A DNA stretch of 64,000 nt, taken from contig NZ_FXAN01000050.1 in assembly GCF_900176645.1 (NCBI RefSeq), positions 62,001 through 126,000 of the forward strand, read 5' to 3'. Each line of letters begins with the position of its first letter. Within the stretch, counting starts at the first letter, position 1. Both the position numbers and the translations under genes were made by a program. Of this stretch, positions 38,963 through 46,722 are shown in pieces. Origin of the DNA: Burkholderia singularis (GTDB lineage: Bacteria; Pseudomonadota; Gammaproteobacteria; Burkholderiales; Burkholderiaceae). The notes under the pieces were generated by a model, which worked only from the letters and a program-made list of their open reading frames with translations, had not been told where the DNA came from and made no database searches.

Positions 38963-39838
38963 ATGGTCAACCCCAGCGTAAACGAACTGACGCCTTCGTT
39001 TTCATTCCATGCGGCCAATGCCGAGCCCCATGCTCATTCAAACCTGAAAAGCCGCAAGCCATCGACAGGCGTTGCGGCGCCTGCCCCCGCCTCTTCCGGG
39101 CTTCGTGACGGGCTACCGCCGCGCAGCGCCACGTCCGGCTGGTCCTCTCAACTGCGCCGCGCCGCGCCGATCATGCTCGATGCGTTGGCATCGACGACAC
39201 ACGCCATCAACGCAGTGAAAAATCATTCCACGGGCAGCGGCTTGCCCGCCGGCGTCAATCTGATCAGCTCCGACCTGCCTTGGGCCGCGGGCTCGGCCAT
39301 CAACCTCGGCCAACGGCTGGCGCAAACGCCATCGCACGCGCCCCGGCGCACCACGGAAAAGCTCGCCAATTACAGCGCGCACGCATCGGACGGGTTGGCC
39401 ACGCTGGCCGCCGCCGCGTCGGCCGCATCGACTCTGCGCCCGGATACGGCGAACGATACGTCCCGGCTCAGCGGCGGATTATGGGCACTCAGTGCGATTG
39501 CGAAAGGCATCCACGCGCTGTTCGATAAAAATCGAACCTGGCTCTCCCGAGGCTGCCAGCTGGTCAGCGCGGCATGCGACGGCTTCGCGGGACTCAACCT
39601 GATCGCCGCCCAAAGCGCATCGGGACGCGGAGATACTGCGGCTTCGGCCGATCATATGCTCAAGACCGCCGCCGGTTGGTCTGCCAGCACGTTCGCCGCC
39701 GCGATGGGCACGCGCTGCAAAACGGCCCCAGCGTTTATCCGTCTGCCGAAACGAGTGTGCGCCCCCTTTGACGCGACCATCCCATCGGTACCGACGGATG
39801 GATTCACGCAATTCCCGGCGCTCGCGCAATCACGCTGA
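38963..39838 (+). CDS. Hypothetical protein, candidate type III effector
   Basis: A 291-residue protein with no signal peptide. The first 60 residues are Ser/Pro/Ala/His-rich and polar (MVNPSVNELTPSFSFHAANA begins it), as in many type III secretion signals. Residues 60-230 are Ala/Leu/Ser-rich helical segments (APIMLDALASTTHAINAVKN, LWALSAIAKGIHALF, CDGFAGLNLIAAQSASG). No catalytic motif is recognised. AGGTGG lies 8 nt before the ATG. The upstream hrpII-like box supports a HrpB-type regulon, but no secretion apparatus is present in the window. Confidence 0.6.
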   Translation: MVNPSVNELTPSFSFHAANAEPHAHSNLKSRKPSTGVAAPAPASSGLRDGLPPRSATSGWSSQLRRAAPIMLDALASTTHAINAVKNHSTGSGLPAGVNLISSDLPWAAGSAINLGQRLAQTPSHAPRRTTEKLANYSAHASDGLATLAAAASAASTLRPDTANDTSRLSGGLWALSAIAKGIHALFDKNRTWLSRGCQLVSAACDGFAGLNLIAAQSASGRGDTAASADHMLKTAAGWSASTFAAAMGTRCKTAPAFIRLPKRVCAPFDATIPSVPTDGFTQFPALAQSR

Positions 39839-40289
39839 CACCAACCGGCTTGTGCGAGCCCGAGCTCACCAAACGATTCGATAAAGCCCCTCTCCCGCGC
39901 GACGGATACCGGGCATCTCGGCACAGCGCGCCGTCCATGCTCCCGCCAAGCGTCGAACGTCGCCGAACCGCAGGCGGCGGCGCATGAGATCGCTGCCCTG
40001 CGCGCGGCAACGTCGGCCGCCACAACGCCCGACCGGATCATGCCGATGCGCCGCGCGCATCGGATCGGACACGGCCGAAGCAGGCGTCATCCACGGCCGC
40101 GTCGCGGGCACGCCCCTGCCACTCGGCCCGGCGCGGCGTACCAGATCGGCCAGCGGAACGCGTCGACGGTGACCGCCCGACCCATGCGCGACGCGGCACG
40201 CCGATCGTTGCGCTCCGATATGGCGGTGCCGGCCCGCCTGCTAGAATGCCCCGCTTGCGCCCGCTTCCCGCTTCGATCGAGGACATCAT
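39839..40289. other. Intergenic region before the Ca2+/H+ antiporter
   Basis: The 451 bases between two rightward genes carry only GC-type artefact frames with no ribosome sites. No terminator with a T-run, repeat or RNA gene was recognised. The antiporter promoter should lie near its right end. Confidence 0.4.
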
Positions 40290-41375
40290 ATGCCGGCTTC
40301 ATCGCCCACTCTCGCGCGCTGGACACTCGCCGCACCGCTTGCCGCCTGGCTCGTACTCGCGCTGTCGCGCGTCATGCCCGCCGAGGGTTTCGCCATTGCA
40401 TTCGTGGCCGCAGCGCTCGCGGGCGCCGTGTTCGCCGCAGTCCATCACGCCGAAGTCGTCGCGCACCGGGTCGGCGAGCCGTTTGGCACGCTCGTGCTCG
40501 CGATCGCCGTGACGGTGATCGAGGTCGCGCTGATCGTATCGGTGATGCTGTCGGGCGGCCCGGAAAAATCCGGGCTCGCGCGCGATACGGTCTACGCCGC
40601 GGTGATGATCGTCAGCAACGGGATCGTCGGGCTGTGCCTGCTCGTCGGAGGCTGGAAGCACGGCGAGCAGGACTTCCAGGGGCGCGGCGCGGCCAAGGCG
40701 CTCGCGGTGCTGGCGTCGCTGTCGGTACTCTCGCTCGTGATGCCCAACTATCTGAGCGCCGCGCCCGGCCCGCATTTCTCGACGTCGCAGCTCGCGTTCG
40801 CGGGCGTGTCGTCGCTGGTGCTTTACGGAATGTTCGTGTTCGTTCAGACGGTCCGCCACCGCGACTATTTTCTGATCAGCGACAGCACCGACGAATCCGT
40901 TCACGCGGTGCCGCCATCCGGCCGCACCGCGCTCGTCAGCATCGTATTCCTGTTGTTGAGCCTCGTCGCGGTCGTACTGCTCGCGAAGCTGCTGTCGCCG
41001 GCGGTCGAGCGCACAGTGATGCGGCTCGGCGCGCCGGAAGCGGCAGTCGGCATCGTGATCGCCGCGCTCGTGCTGCTGCCGGAAGGGCTTGCCGCCGTCG
41101 GCGCCGCGCGCGCGAACCGGCTGCAAACCAGCATGAATCTTGCGCTCGGCTCGGCACTCGCGAGCATCGGGCTCACGATCCCGACCGTCGCCGCCGTGTT
41201 CATCTGGACGGGCGCGCCGCTCACGCTCGGCATTGGCGCGATGGAAACCGTGCTGCTGTCGCTCACGCTGCTCGTCAGCACACTCACGCTGAGCACCGGG
41301 CGCACGACCATGCTGCATGGCGTCGTGCACCTGTCGCTGTTTGCCGCGTATCTGTTCCTGTCGATCACGCACTGA
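40290..41375 (+). CDS. chaA: ChaA-like Ca2+(Na+)/H+ antiporter
   Basis: A 361-residue cation exchanger with about 11 membrane segments in two homologous halves. Each half has the acidic exchange motif: GEPFGTLVLAIAVTVIEVALIVSVML (here as its core LAIAVTVIEVALI) in the first and GIVIAALVLLPEGLAAVGAARANRLQ (core VLLPEGLAAV) in the second. The pairing of Glu residues in the two repeats is the ion-exchange site of the CaCA superfamily. GAGG precedes the ATG at 7 nt. It appears monocistronic and ends before a GC-rich palindrome. Confidence 0.88.
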   Translation: MPASSPTLARWTLAAPLAAWLVLALSRVMPAEGFAIAFVAAALAGAVFAAVHHAEVVAHRVGEPFGTLVLAIAVTVIEVALIVSVMLSGGPEKSGLARDTVYAAVMIVSNGIVGLCLLVGGWKHGEQDFQGRGAAKALAVLASLSVLSLVMPNYLSAAPGPHFSTSQLAFAGVSSLVLYGMFVFVQTVRHRDYFLISDSTDESVHAVPPSGRTALVSIVFLLLSLVAVVLLAKLLSPAVERTVMRLGAPEAAVGIVIAALVLLPEGLAAVGAARANRLQTSMNLALGSALASIGLTIPTVAAVFIWTGAPLTLGIGAMETVLLSLTLLVSTLTLSTGRTTMLHGVVHLSLFAAYLFLSITH

Positions 41376-41400
41376 CGCAACCGCGCCGCGCATCGCACTA

Positions 41401-41422
41401 CCCGCCGCCGCGCGGCGGCGGG
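41401..41422. terminator. GC palindrome between antiporter and LysR gene
   Basis: CCCGCCGCCGC / GCGGCGGCGGG forms a perfect 22-base inverted repeat with no spacer, between convergent stop codons. No T-run follows. Confidence 0.45.
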
Positions 41423-41471
41423 CTCGCCCGGCTTGCAGCGCGCGACGCAACCGCTCACGCCGAAACGCGCG

Positions 41472-42449
41472 CTACACGATTTCGCGCTTGACCCGCGCGC
41501 CCCGCTTCGCCGCCGCGCTCATCCGGTCGAGTTCCGCCAGATCGTTTTCGAGCATCGGCGTGAGCGTCGTGCGCAGATGATCGAGGAACGTGCGGATTTT
41601 CGCGTCGAGATAGCGGCGCGTCGCGTATACCGCATAGACGCTCAGCGTATCGAGCCTATAGTTCGGCAGCACGCGCACGAGCCGCCCGTCGCGAAGATCA
41701 TCGAGCGCGGTGTACAGTGAAATCGAGCCGATGCCGCGCCCCGCGCGCAGCACCGCGCGCATTGCATCCGGCACGTTCACCTGGAACGTCGCAGGCGGCA
41801 GATCGTAGGTCGTCACCTCGCCATCGTCGCCTTCGAGGCGCCACGTACCGCCCGGCGACGCAGGCGTATCGAGCCGCAGACAGGTGTGCCTGGCAAGCTC
41901 GTCGGGCGTCTTGGGCGCGCCGCGCCGCTCAAGATACTCGCGCGATGCGACGAGCACGCTGCAACTCGCCCCGCAAGTCTGCGCGACATAGCCCGAATCG
42001 GGCAGATGAGCGGCCGACACGATCGACACGTCGTACCCCTCCTCGATCAGATTCGGCACCCGCTGCGCGAGCGTCAGCTCGACCGACACGTCCGGATTGT
42101 CCTCCTGATAACGCACGGTCGACGCCACCACGTGGGTTTGTCCGAGCCCCGTCATCGCGTGAATCCGCAGCTTGCCGGTCGGTCGCAGCAGCGCGTTGCG
42201 CGCCTCCGCGTTCGCGTGATCGATCTCGGCGAGAATCGATTTCGTGCGTTCGAAATAACGCTGCCCGCTTTCGGTCAGCCCGAGATGGCGGGTCGTCCGG
42301 TGCAGCAAACGCGTTTGTACGTGCGCTTCGAGATTCGACACGGCGCGCGAAACCTGGGCCGTAGTCGCATCGATTTCGCGGGCGACGGCGGTGAAACTGC
42401 CTGCTTCGACGACGCGCACGAACAGGCGCATGTTTTCGAGCATGTCCAT
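41472..42449 (-). CDS. LysR-family transcriptional regulator
   Basis: A 325-residue LysR protein. The N-terminal winged helix is LENMRLFVRVVEAGSFTAVARE and ISATTAQVSRAVSNLEAHVQTRLLHRTTRHLGLTESG-like (given as VSRAVSNLEAHV and RLLHRTTRHLGLTESG). The effector-binding part (about 90-300) has the usual alternation with VVASTVRYQEDNPDVSVEL and GRGIGSISLYTALDDL. It is of the DsdC/CrgA subgroup by look (inference). No divergent target gene borders it; the next gene on its upstream side is the small minus-strand transcript, so its targets are unclear. Confidence 0.88.
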   Translation of the reverse strand: MDMLENMRLFVRVVEAGSFTAVAREIDATTAQVSRAVSNLEAHVQTRLLHRTTRHLGLTESGQRYFERTKSILAEIDHANAEARNALLRPTGKLRIHAMTGLGQTHVVASTVRYQEDNPDVSVELTLAQRVPNLIEEGYDVSIVSAAHLPDSGYVAQTCGASCSVLVASREYLERRGAPKTPDELARHTCLRLDTPASPGGTWRLEGDDGEVTTYDLPPATFQVNVPDAMRAVLRAGRGIGSISLYTALDDLRDGRLVRVLPNYRLDTLSVYAVYATRRYLDAKIRTFLDHLRTTLTPMLENDLAELDRMSAAAKRGARVKREIV

Positions 42450-42860
42450 TGGATGGGTATGACGAGTAGCGGGGAAACGGTGGCCGGCGGCGACAATGGT
42501 TGGCGCATGCCGCTGAATGCGGCCCTGGGTCGATACGCTGACCGATAATCGGCCGAACGGATGCGCGGGCCATTGGGCAAGCTGAAGGCGGGCATCGCGG
42601 ACGGCAATTATTTTAAATTCGTCAGAATCGGATGCGGCGCATTGTACGCCGATGCATCGGAGCGCGCGCTGCCGATCGCTTATCGAGCGCGTGATTCGTC
42701 AGCCTGACGGACATGACGACCAAGCGCCCGCCCTCGCCCCGCAATATGGCAGAGCGCTCCGTTGGCCCGCCGCCGGACTGGAATTATCCGAGGCTCGTCA
42801 CGGCCTTCGAACGATTCGCAGTGAGCGCCCGAGCGGCGGCGGCCACGGCCGCCGTCAACC
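42450..42860. other. LysR upstream region
   Basis: Between the LysR start and the mini-transcript terminator. It contains a short AT-rich element around 42610, where the LysR promoter and operator probably lie. Plus-strand frames here lack ribosome sites. Confidence 0.35.
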
Positions 42861-42896
42861 AAAAAGTCGCCGGCGCCCCATTCGGGCGCCGGCGAC
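42861..42896 (-). terminator. Strong terminator of the mini-transcript
   Basis: On the minus strand a 13-bp perfect stem (GTCGCCGGCGCCC / GGGCGCCGGCGAC, 5-base loop) is followed by TTTTT. It lies 27 bases past the stop of the 49-residue ORF, which supports real transcription of that ORF. Confidence 0.88.
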
Positions 42897-42922
42897 TCAA
42901 CTGCCCCCCAGCGGCGAATGCG

Positions 42923-43072
42923 TTATCGAAACAGCGCGCCGAACAAGCGTTTGCAGGCGCCGAGCCAACCCCGCTTTTTCGGCTCGCGGATATCGGGGGA
43001 AAGCAGCGCATCGTAATACGCCCGCGATTCATTCAGGTGGGGCAAATCGGAAACGAGAAGTGCGAAATGCAT
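42923..43072 (-). CDS. Small protein, 49 residues, unknown
   Basis: Begins MHFALLVSDLPHLNESRAYY and ends RLFGALFR. The first half could be an amphipathic helix; the second half is basic (REPKKRGWLGACKRLF). AGGA lies 8 nt before the ATG, and a strong intrinsic terminator follows the stop. Size and sequence recall the small DUF3563-like proteins common in Burkholderia, though the match is loose. Function unknown. Confidence 0.6.
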   Translation of the reverse strand: MHFALLVSDLPHLNESRAYYDALLSPDIREPKKRGWLGACKRLFGALFR

Positions 43073-43180
43073 GGTGTATGTCCTGGTTCATTGCGTTGAA
43101 GTGAAGTGCTCGTGCAACGAACCGGGACAAGCAGCGCAGTATCTCAGGCAGGCCGAGAAGGCGGCGTGCGAAACGGTTTG

Positions 43181-43249
43181 TCACACGAACCGACCATGAA
43201 AAGCGTCGGGGTGTCGGCATAAAGGGTAAGGGTCACTGTCGTCGGGCAT
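43181..43249 (-). CDS. Very small ORF, 22 residues, with ideal ribosome-binding site
   Basis: MPDDSDPYPLCRHPDAFHGR is followed by FV and a stop. GGAGGATCA directly precedes the ATG, the best Shine-Dalgarno sequence of the area. It lies 108 bases upstream of the 49-residue ORF on the same strand, so both may be translated from one short transcript. It could be a leader peptide (Pro/Asp/His-rich) rather than a functional protein. Confidence 0.5.
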   Translation of the reverse strand: MPDDSDPYPLCRHPDAFHGRFV

Positions 43250-43945
43250 TGATCCTCCTTCGTCGCATGCTCGCGCATGCATCAACCCCGCACCGTCGCA
43301 ACATGCGCGGTGCGGCAAGGTCCGCGCAGCATCGGCATGACCGATGCCGCACAGGCCAATCAACACGAAGCGCGGAAGCATTGAAACGCGTAGCGCAATG
43401 CCACGACGCGCGCCGTTCGCCTACTAGCGGAACGGCGGCTGGAATGATGGAGCGGGAAACCGGCAGGCGTTCTGCATGTCAGGCGGGAAAACCTTGCGAA
43501 TACGACTATCGCTGTTCAAAACGTAAGCCCGTGATCTGAACGTTTAGTCAGTGTAAGGAAGCCTGCATCGACCGTCAAACAAATAAGGCACCCTGAACAA
43601 TCTATGACAATTCGGACGATCGATTTGAAAGTGCTTAACAGACATTGCGCCGTCACTTTGCGATGATGAACTCAAACAGCGACGGGGCCACCGTTAGCAC
43701 GAACCCTACGCCAAGCGGCCATCAGAGCCGTGGCGTAGGCTGACGGTTTCGATCGCATCTTTCATTCCTTCTGCCCTCCCGATTCCTCTTCGTTTCCTTC
43801 GCTTCGCAGAGCCAAATTTCATCGTTTGGCAAGCGCCTTAACAACTTGTTTCCGAATCGACGGAACATTGGCGCGATTGCGCACTCCATTTCATCGCAGT
43901 ACCCGTTAAGAACCGAATCGTGAATCACGACCAGAAGGAGATAAC
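43250..43945. other. Intergenic region with an extended stem-loop
   Basis: No credible gene is seen in these 696 bases. At 43690-43747 there is a long imperfect stem: outer arms ACCGTTAGC / GCTGACGGT, inner perfect arms CCTACGCCA (43705-43713) / TGGCGTAGG (43731-43739). No T-run follows on either strand. The rest is moderately AT-rich near 43500-43650. Confidence 0.45.
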
Positions 43946-44290
43946 ATGAAATACTTACCGCTGATCGCGTTGATTGCGGCAACTTCCGCCATTGCTGCGC
44001 CGGCCGCCGACGTTCAAAACGTCGGACAAAGCCAGAAGCCGGCCGAAGAAGTCGCAACCTGCATTGCGAAGACCTGGGCCGACAAGGCGCAGCAGCAGGT
44101 CGTCTCACAGTATGAACTCGCGAACGGTCTGGCAACGGACGTGTACGTTCCGGGTCAGCAACCGCCGAATGGCGCAGCCGCCGTTGTGCGCCCGGCATTC
44201 GCCAGCAACGCGAAGACCTGGGTTGGCTTTCGCAGCGGCAGCGGCTCGGCCGACGGCGCAGCCACAAGCGACATCAACAGCTGTCTGTAA
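43946..44290 (+). CDS. Small periplasmic protein, unknown
   Basis: A 114-residue protein with a Sec signal (MKYLPLIALIAATSAIAAPA; cleavage about residue 18) and an ideal AGAAGGAGATAAC ribosome site. The mature part has two cysteines (EVATCIAKTWADKA and INSCL) that could bridge its ends, and a central region YVPGQQPPNGAAAVV with a SGSGSAD spacer. This pattern occurs in a family of short Burkholderia proteins without a known function. Probably monocistronic and well expressed. Confidence 0.75.
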   Translation: MKYLPLIALIAATSAIAAPAADVQNVGQSQKPAEEVATCIAKTWADKAQQQVVSQYELANGLATDVYVPGQQPPNGAAAVVRPAFASNAKTWVGFRSGSGSADGAATSDINSCL

Positions 44291-44394
44291 TGCTTGAGAT
44301 GCCGGCTCACGCCGGCATCGACCACGCGCCGGCGCGGGCGTACCGCAACACGCGCCGGCGTGTCGACCGACGGGAAGCCGCGGATGGATTGCGC

Positions 44395-44668
44395 GCTTTC
44401 TCCCGCAGCGGCCTCTACGCCGCTCCCTCACATCCTTCCATTGCCGCCCCTGCTCGTACACGCGCTTGCGCCGCTCGACGCCCGGAAATCGCCCGGCCAT
44501 GACGAGCGCGCCGGCCCCGCGCTCCCGCGCAGCGCGAACCACACGCCCGTCTCCTGCAGACGCCAGCGGCAATGGCAACCATGCACGATGAGCCGCGCGC
44601 AGGCCATTGGGCAGCGTACCGCGCGGCAAGTGCAGCCGCCTTCGTAAAAGAGGGCTTTTCGGCTGACA
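44395..44668 (-). pseudogene. Decayed GFA-family (glutathione-dependent formaldehyde-activating-like) gene
   Basis: The start reads MSAEKPSFTKA; after a frame change it continues as EGGCTCRAVRC and IVHGCHCRWRLQETGVWFAL. This follows the GFA zinc-site pattern GGCxCGAVR...HCxCxxCQ, but the fourth zinc cysteine is lost and later sequence has no single frame. The short region left cannot encode the roughly 130-residue domain. Boundaries are approximate. Confidence 0.5.
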
Positions 44669-44868
44669 TGTGCCGCCTCGCTTGAAAGGGCACGATCGGC
44701 GGCCGCGCGCGCCAATAATCGTCCCGCTTCGCGCGGCCCCGGTGACGCGCGCGATAGGCTTGCGATGCGAACGCGGCCTCGCCTTCGCCGTGCAACGAAA
44801 GCGCGAAAGTCCGGCGGAACGATGGCATGATAACGACCTTGCGCGTCATTACCCACCTGCACTCAGTT

Positions 44869-46170
44869 ATGTCGAATCTGATCGTCCACGGCGGCGCCCC
44901 GCTTCGTGGGGAAATCACCCCGTCCGCCAACAAGAATGCCGTTTTGCCCATCCTATGCGCGACGCTCCTCACCGATCAGCCGCTCAGGCTGGTCGGCGTG
45001 CCGGACATCACCGACGTCCGCAAGATTCTCGAGATCTTCCGCACGCTGGGCAGCGACGTATCGATCGACTATGCAACGGGCGTACTCGATCTGCACCATC
45101 GCGAAACGCGGTTCGATCCAACCGTGCACCGGCTGCCCGAAGAGATGCGCTCGTCGATCATGCTGGTGCCGCCGCTCGTCGCGCGCTTCGGCGTCGCGCG
45201 GCTCGAAAACGACGTCAAGGGCTGCACGCTCGGCGTGCGCGAAATCGATCCGCACGTCGAAGTGTTCGAGCGCTTCGGCGCGCGCATCGAGCGCACCGCC
45301 GATTCGCTGATCGTGCGCGCCGACGGCCCGCTCACGCCGAATCATCACTGGCTCGACTACGCCTCCGTGACGACCACCGAGAACTTCGTGCTGTGCGCGG
45401 CATCGGCCTGCGGCGTGTCGACGCTCGTCAACGCCGCCTCTGAGCCGCACGTGCAGGAGTTCTGCCGGTTTCTCGCGATGCTCGGCGTGCCGATCGACGG
45501 CATCGGCACATCGCACCTCAGCGTGCAGGGCGGCCGCCCGCTCAGTGGCGGCGAGCACCGCTTCGCCGAGGATTTCCACGAAATCGCCACCTTCCTTGCG
45601 CTCGGCGCGATCACGGGCGGCGACATCGCGGTGCGCAACGGCTCCCCCGAGCAGTTTCCGCTAATCGACCGGACCTTCGCGAAGTTCGGCGTGCAAGTCA
45701 AACACGAGAACGGCTGGTCGCATGCGCTGCGCGACGGCCCGCTGAAGGTCAAGCAACCGTTTACCCGCAACATTCTGACGAAAGTCGAAGCGGCGCCGTG
45801 GCCGTACCTGCCCGTCGACCTGCTGCCGATCTTCGTCGCACTCGGCGTACAGGCGCAGGGCAGCGTGATGTTCTGGAACAAGATCTACGACGGCGCGATG
45901 GGCTGGACGGGGGAGCTGTCGAAATTCGGCGCGCATGTGTTCCAGTCCGATCCGCACCGCCTGATCACGTTCGGCGGACTGCCGCTCGGCCCGGCACGAG
46001 TCGAGAGCCCGTACATCATCCGCGTCGCGATCGCGCTGCTGATGGTCGCATCGAGTATCGACGGACGCTCGGAAATCCTCAACGCCCAGCCGATTCGCCG
46101 CGCGCACCCGCATTTTGTCGAGAACCTGCGCTCCGTCGGCGCAAACGTCGAATGGACCAGCAGCGAATGA
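44869..46170 (+). CDS. murA: Divergent MurA-like UDP-GlcNAc enolpyruvyl transferase
   Basis: A 433-residue EPSP-synthase-fold enzyme. MurA transfers enolpyruvate to UDP-GlcNAc, the first committed step of peptidoglycan synthesis. Lys22 and Asn23 align in TPSANKNAVLPIL, the catalytic Cys119 in VKGCTLGVREID (Cys115 in E. coli) and Arg in GVREID are kept, as is the Asp in LPVDLLPIF. The conserved Arg331 region is replaced by MFWNKIYDGAMGW with Lys, and the overall sequence is diverged. This suggests a second, specialised paralogue rather than the housekeeping copy (inference). An upstream ATG adds 14 residues but fits the family less well. Confidence 0.85.
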   Translation: MSNLIVHGGAPLRGEITPSANKNAVLPILCATLLTDQPLRLVGVPDITDVRKILEIFRTLGSDVSIDYATGVLDLHHRETRFDPTVHRLPEEMRSSIMLVPPLVARFGVARLENDVKGCTLGVREIDPHVEVFERFGARIERTADSLIVRADGPLTPNHHWLDYASVTTTENFVLCAASACGVSTLVNAASEPHVQEFCRFLAMLGVPIDGIGTSHLSVQGGRPLSGGEHRFAEDFHEIATFLALGAITGGDIAVRNGSPEQFPLIDRTFAKFGVQVKHENGWSHALRDGPLKVKQPFTRNILTKVEAAPWPYLPVDLLPIFVALGVQAQGSVMFWNKIYDGAMGWTGELSKFGAHVFQSDPHRLITFGGLPLGPARVESPYIIRVAIALLMVASSIDGRSEILNAQPIRRAHPHFVENLRSVGANVEWTSSE

Positions 46171-46264
46171 CGGCCGCCTGACGGCCGCCCAGGCGGGCCC
46201 CGCGCATGCGTCCGGCCCGCCCTTCGTCGCCTCGCATCGTATCGAAAAGGCTTGTATAAAACGG

Positions 46265-46368
46265 TACCTTGCATAGAACAATAGTGGCTGCTATAGTGCA
46301 ACCACGTTTTCCAAGGTCTGTGCTGTCACGCAGTATCATGCTTTACACAATACCTTGCAACGCAGGTT
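46265..46368 (+). promoter_or_regulatory. Repeated TACCTTGCA elements, candidate PadR operator
   Basis: TACCTTGCA occurs at 46265-46273 and again at 46351-46359; the second forms the imperfect palindrome ACCTTGC-AA-CGCAGGT. They flank an AT-rich promoter region directly ahead of the PadR gene, so autorepression is likely (inference). Confidence 0.45.
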
Positions 46369-46380
46369 AAACCGATCGGC

Positions 46381-46722
46381 ATGAAGACCCAACTGAAGAA
46401 AGGCACGCTCGACATGTGCGTTCTCGCGGTGCTCGCACGCGGCGACAGCTATGCATATGAATTGGTATCGACGCTGTCGGCCACGATGGAAATTAGCGAA
46501 GGCACGATCTACCCGCTGATGCGGCGCTTGCAGGGCGAATCGTGGGTGTCAACCTACCTCGTCGAATCGAATTCGGGGCCGCCCCGAAAGTACTACTCGG
46601 TCACGGCCGAAGGACGGCGCGCGCTGCGTGAGATGGAAGACGAATGGCGCAGCTTCGTCGACGAAGTCAACGGCGTATTGGGCTTGCCCGGCCCGACAGC
46701 GGACGATAAGGAGCCAAGATGA
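46381..46722 (+). CDS. PadR-family transcriptional regulator
   Basis: A 113-residue winged-helix repressor. It shows the PadR pattern LKKGTLDMCVLAVLARGDSYAYELVSTL, as segments KKGTLDMCVLAVLA and SYAYELV, then ISEGTIYPLMRRLQGESWV and GPPRKYYSVTAEGRRAL. The C-terminal helix for dimerisation is short. Its stop overlaps the DUF1700 start (ATGA), the common PadR-DUF1700 arrangement in which the regulator controls an envelope-stress-like membrane protein. Confidence 0.92.
   Translation: MKTQLKKGTLDMCVLAVLARGDSYAYELVSTLSATMEISEGTIYPLMRRLQGESWVSTYLVESNSGPPRKYYSVTAEGRRALREMEDEWRSFVDEVNGVLGLPGPTADDKEPR

Noticed and set aside
39839-40289. Several frames between the effector candidate and the antiporter
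   Set aside because: All are Arg-rich with no ribosome sites and overlap each other on both strands.
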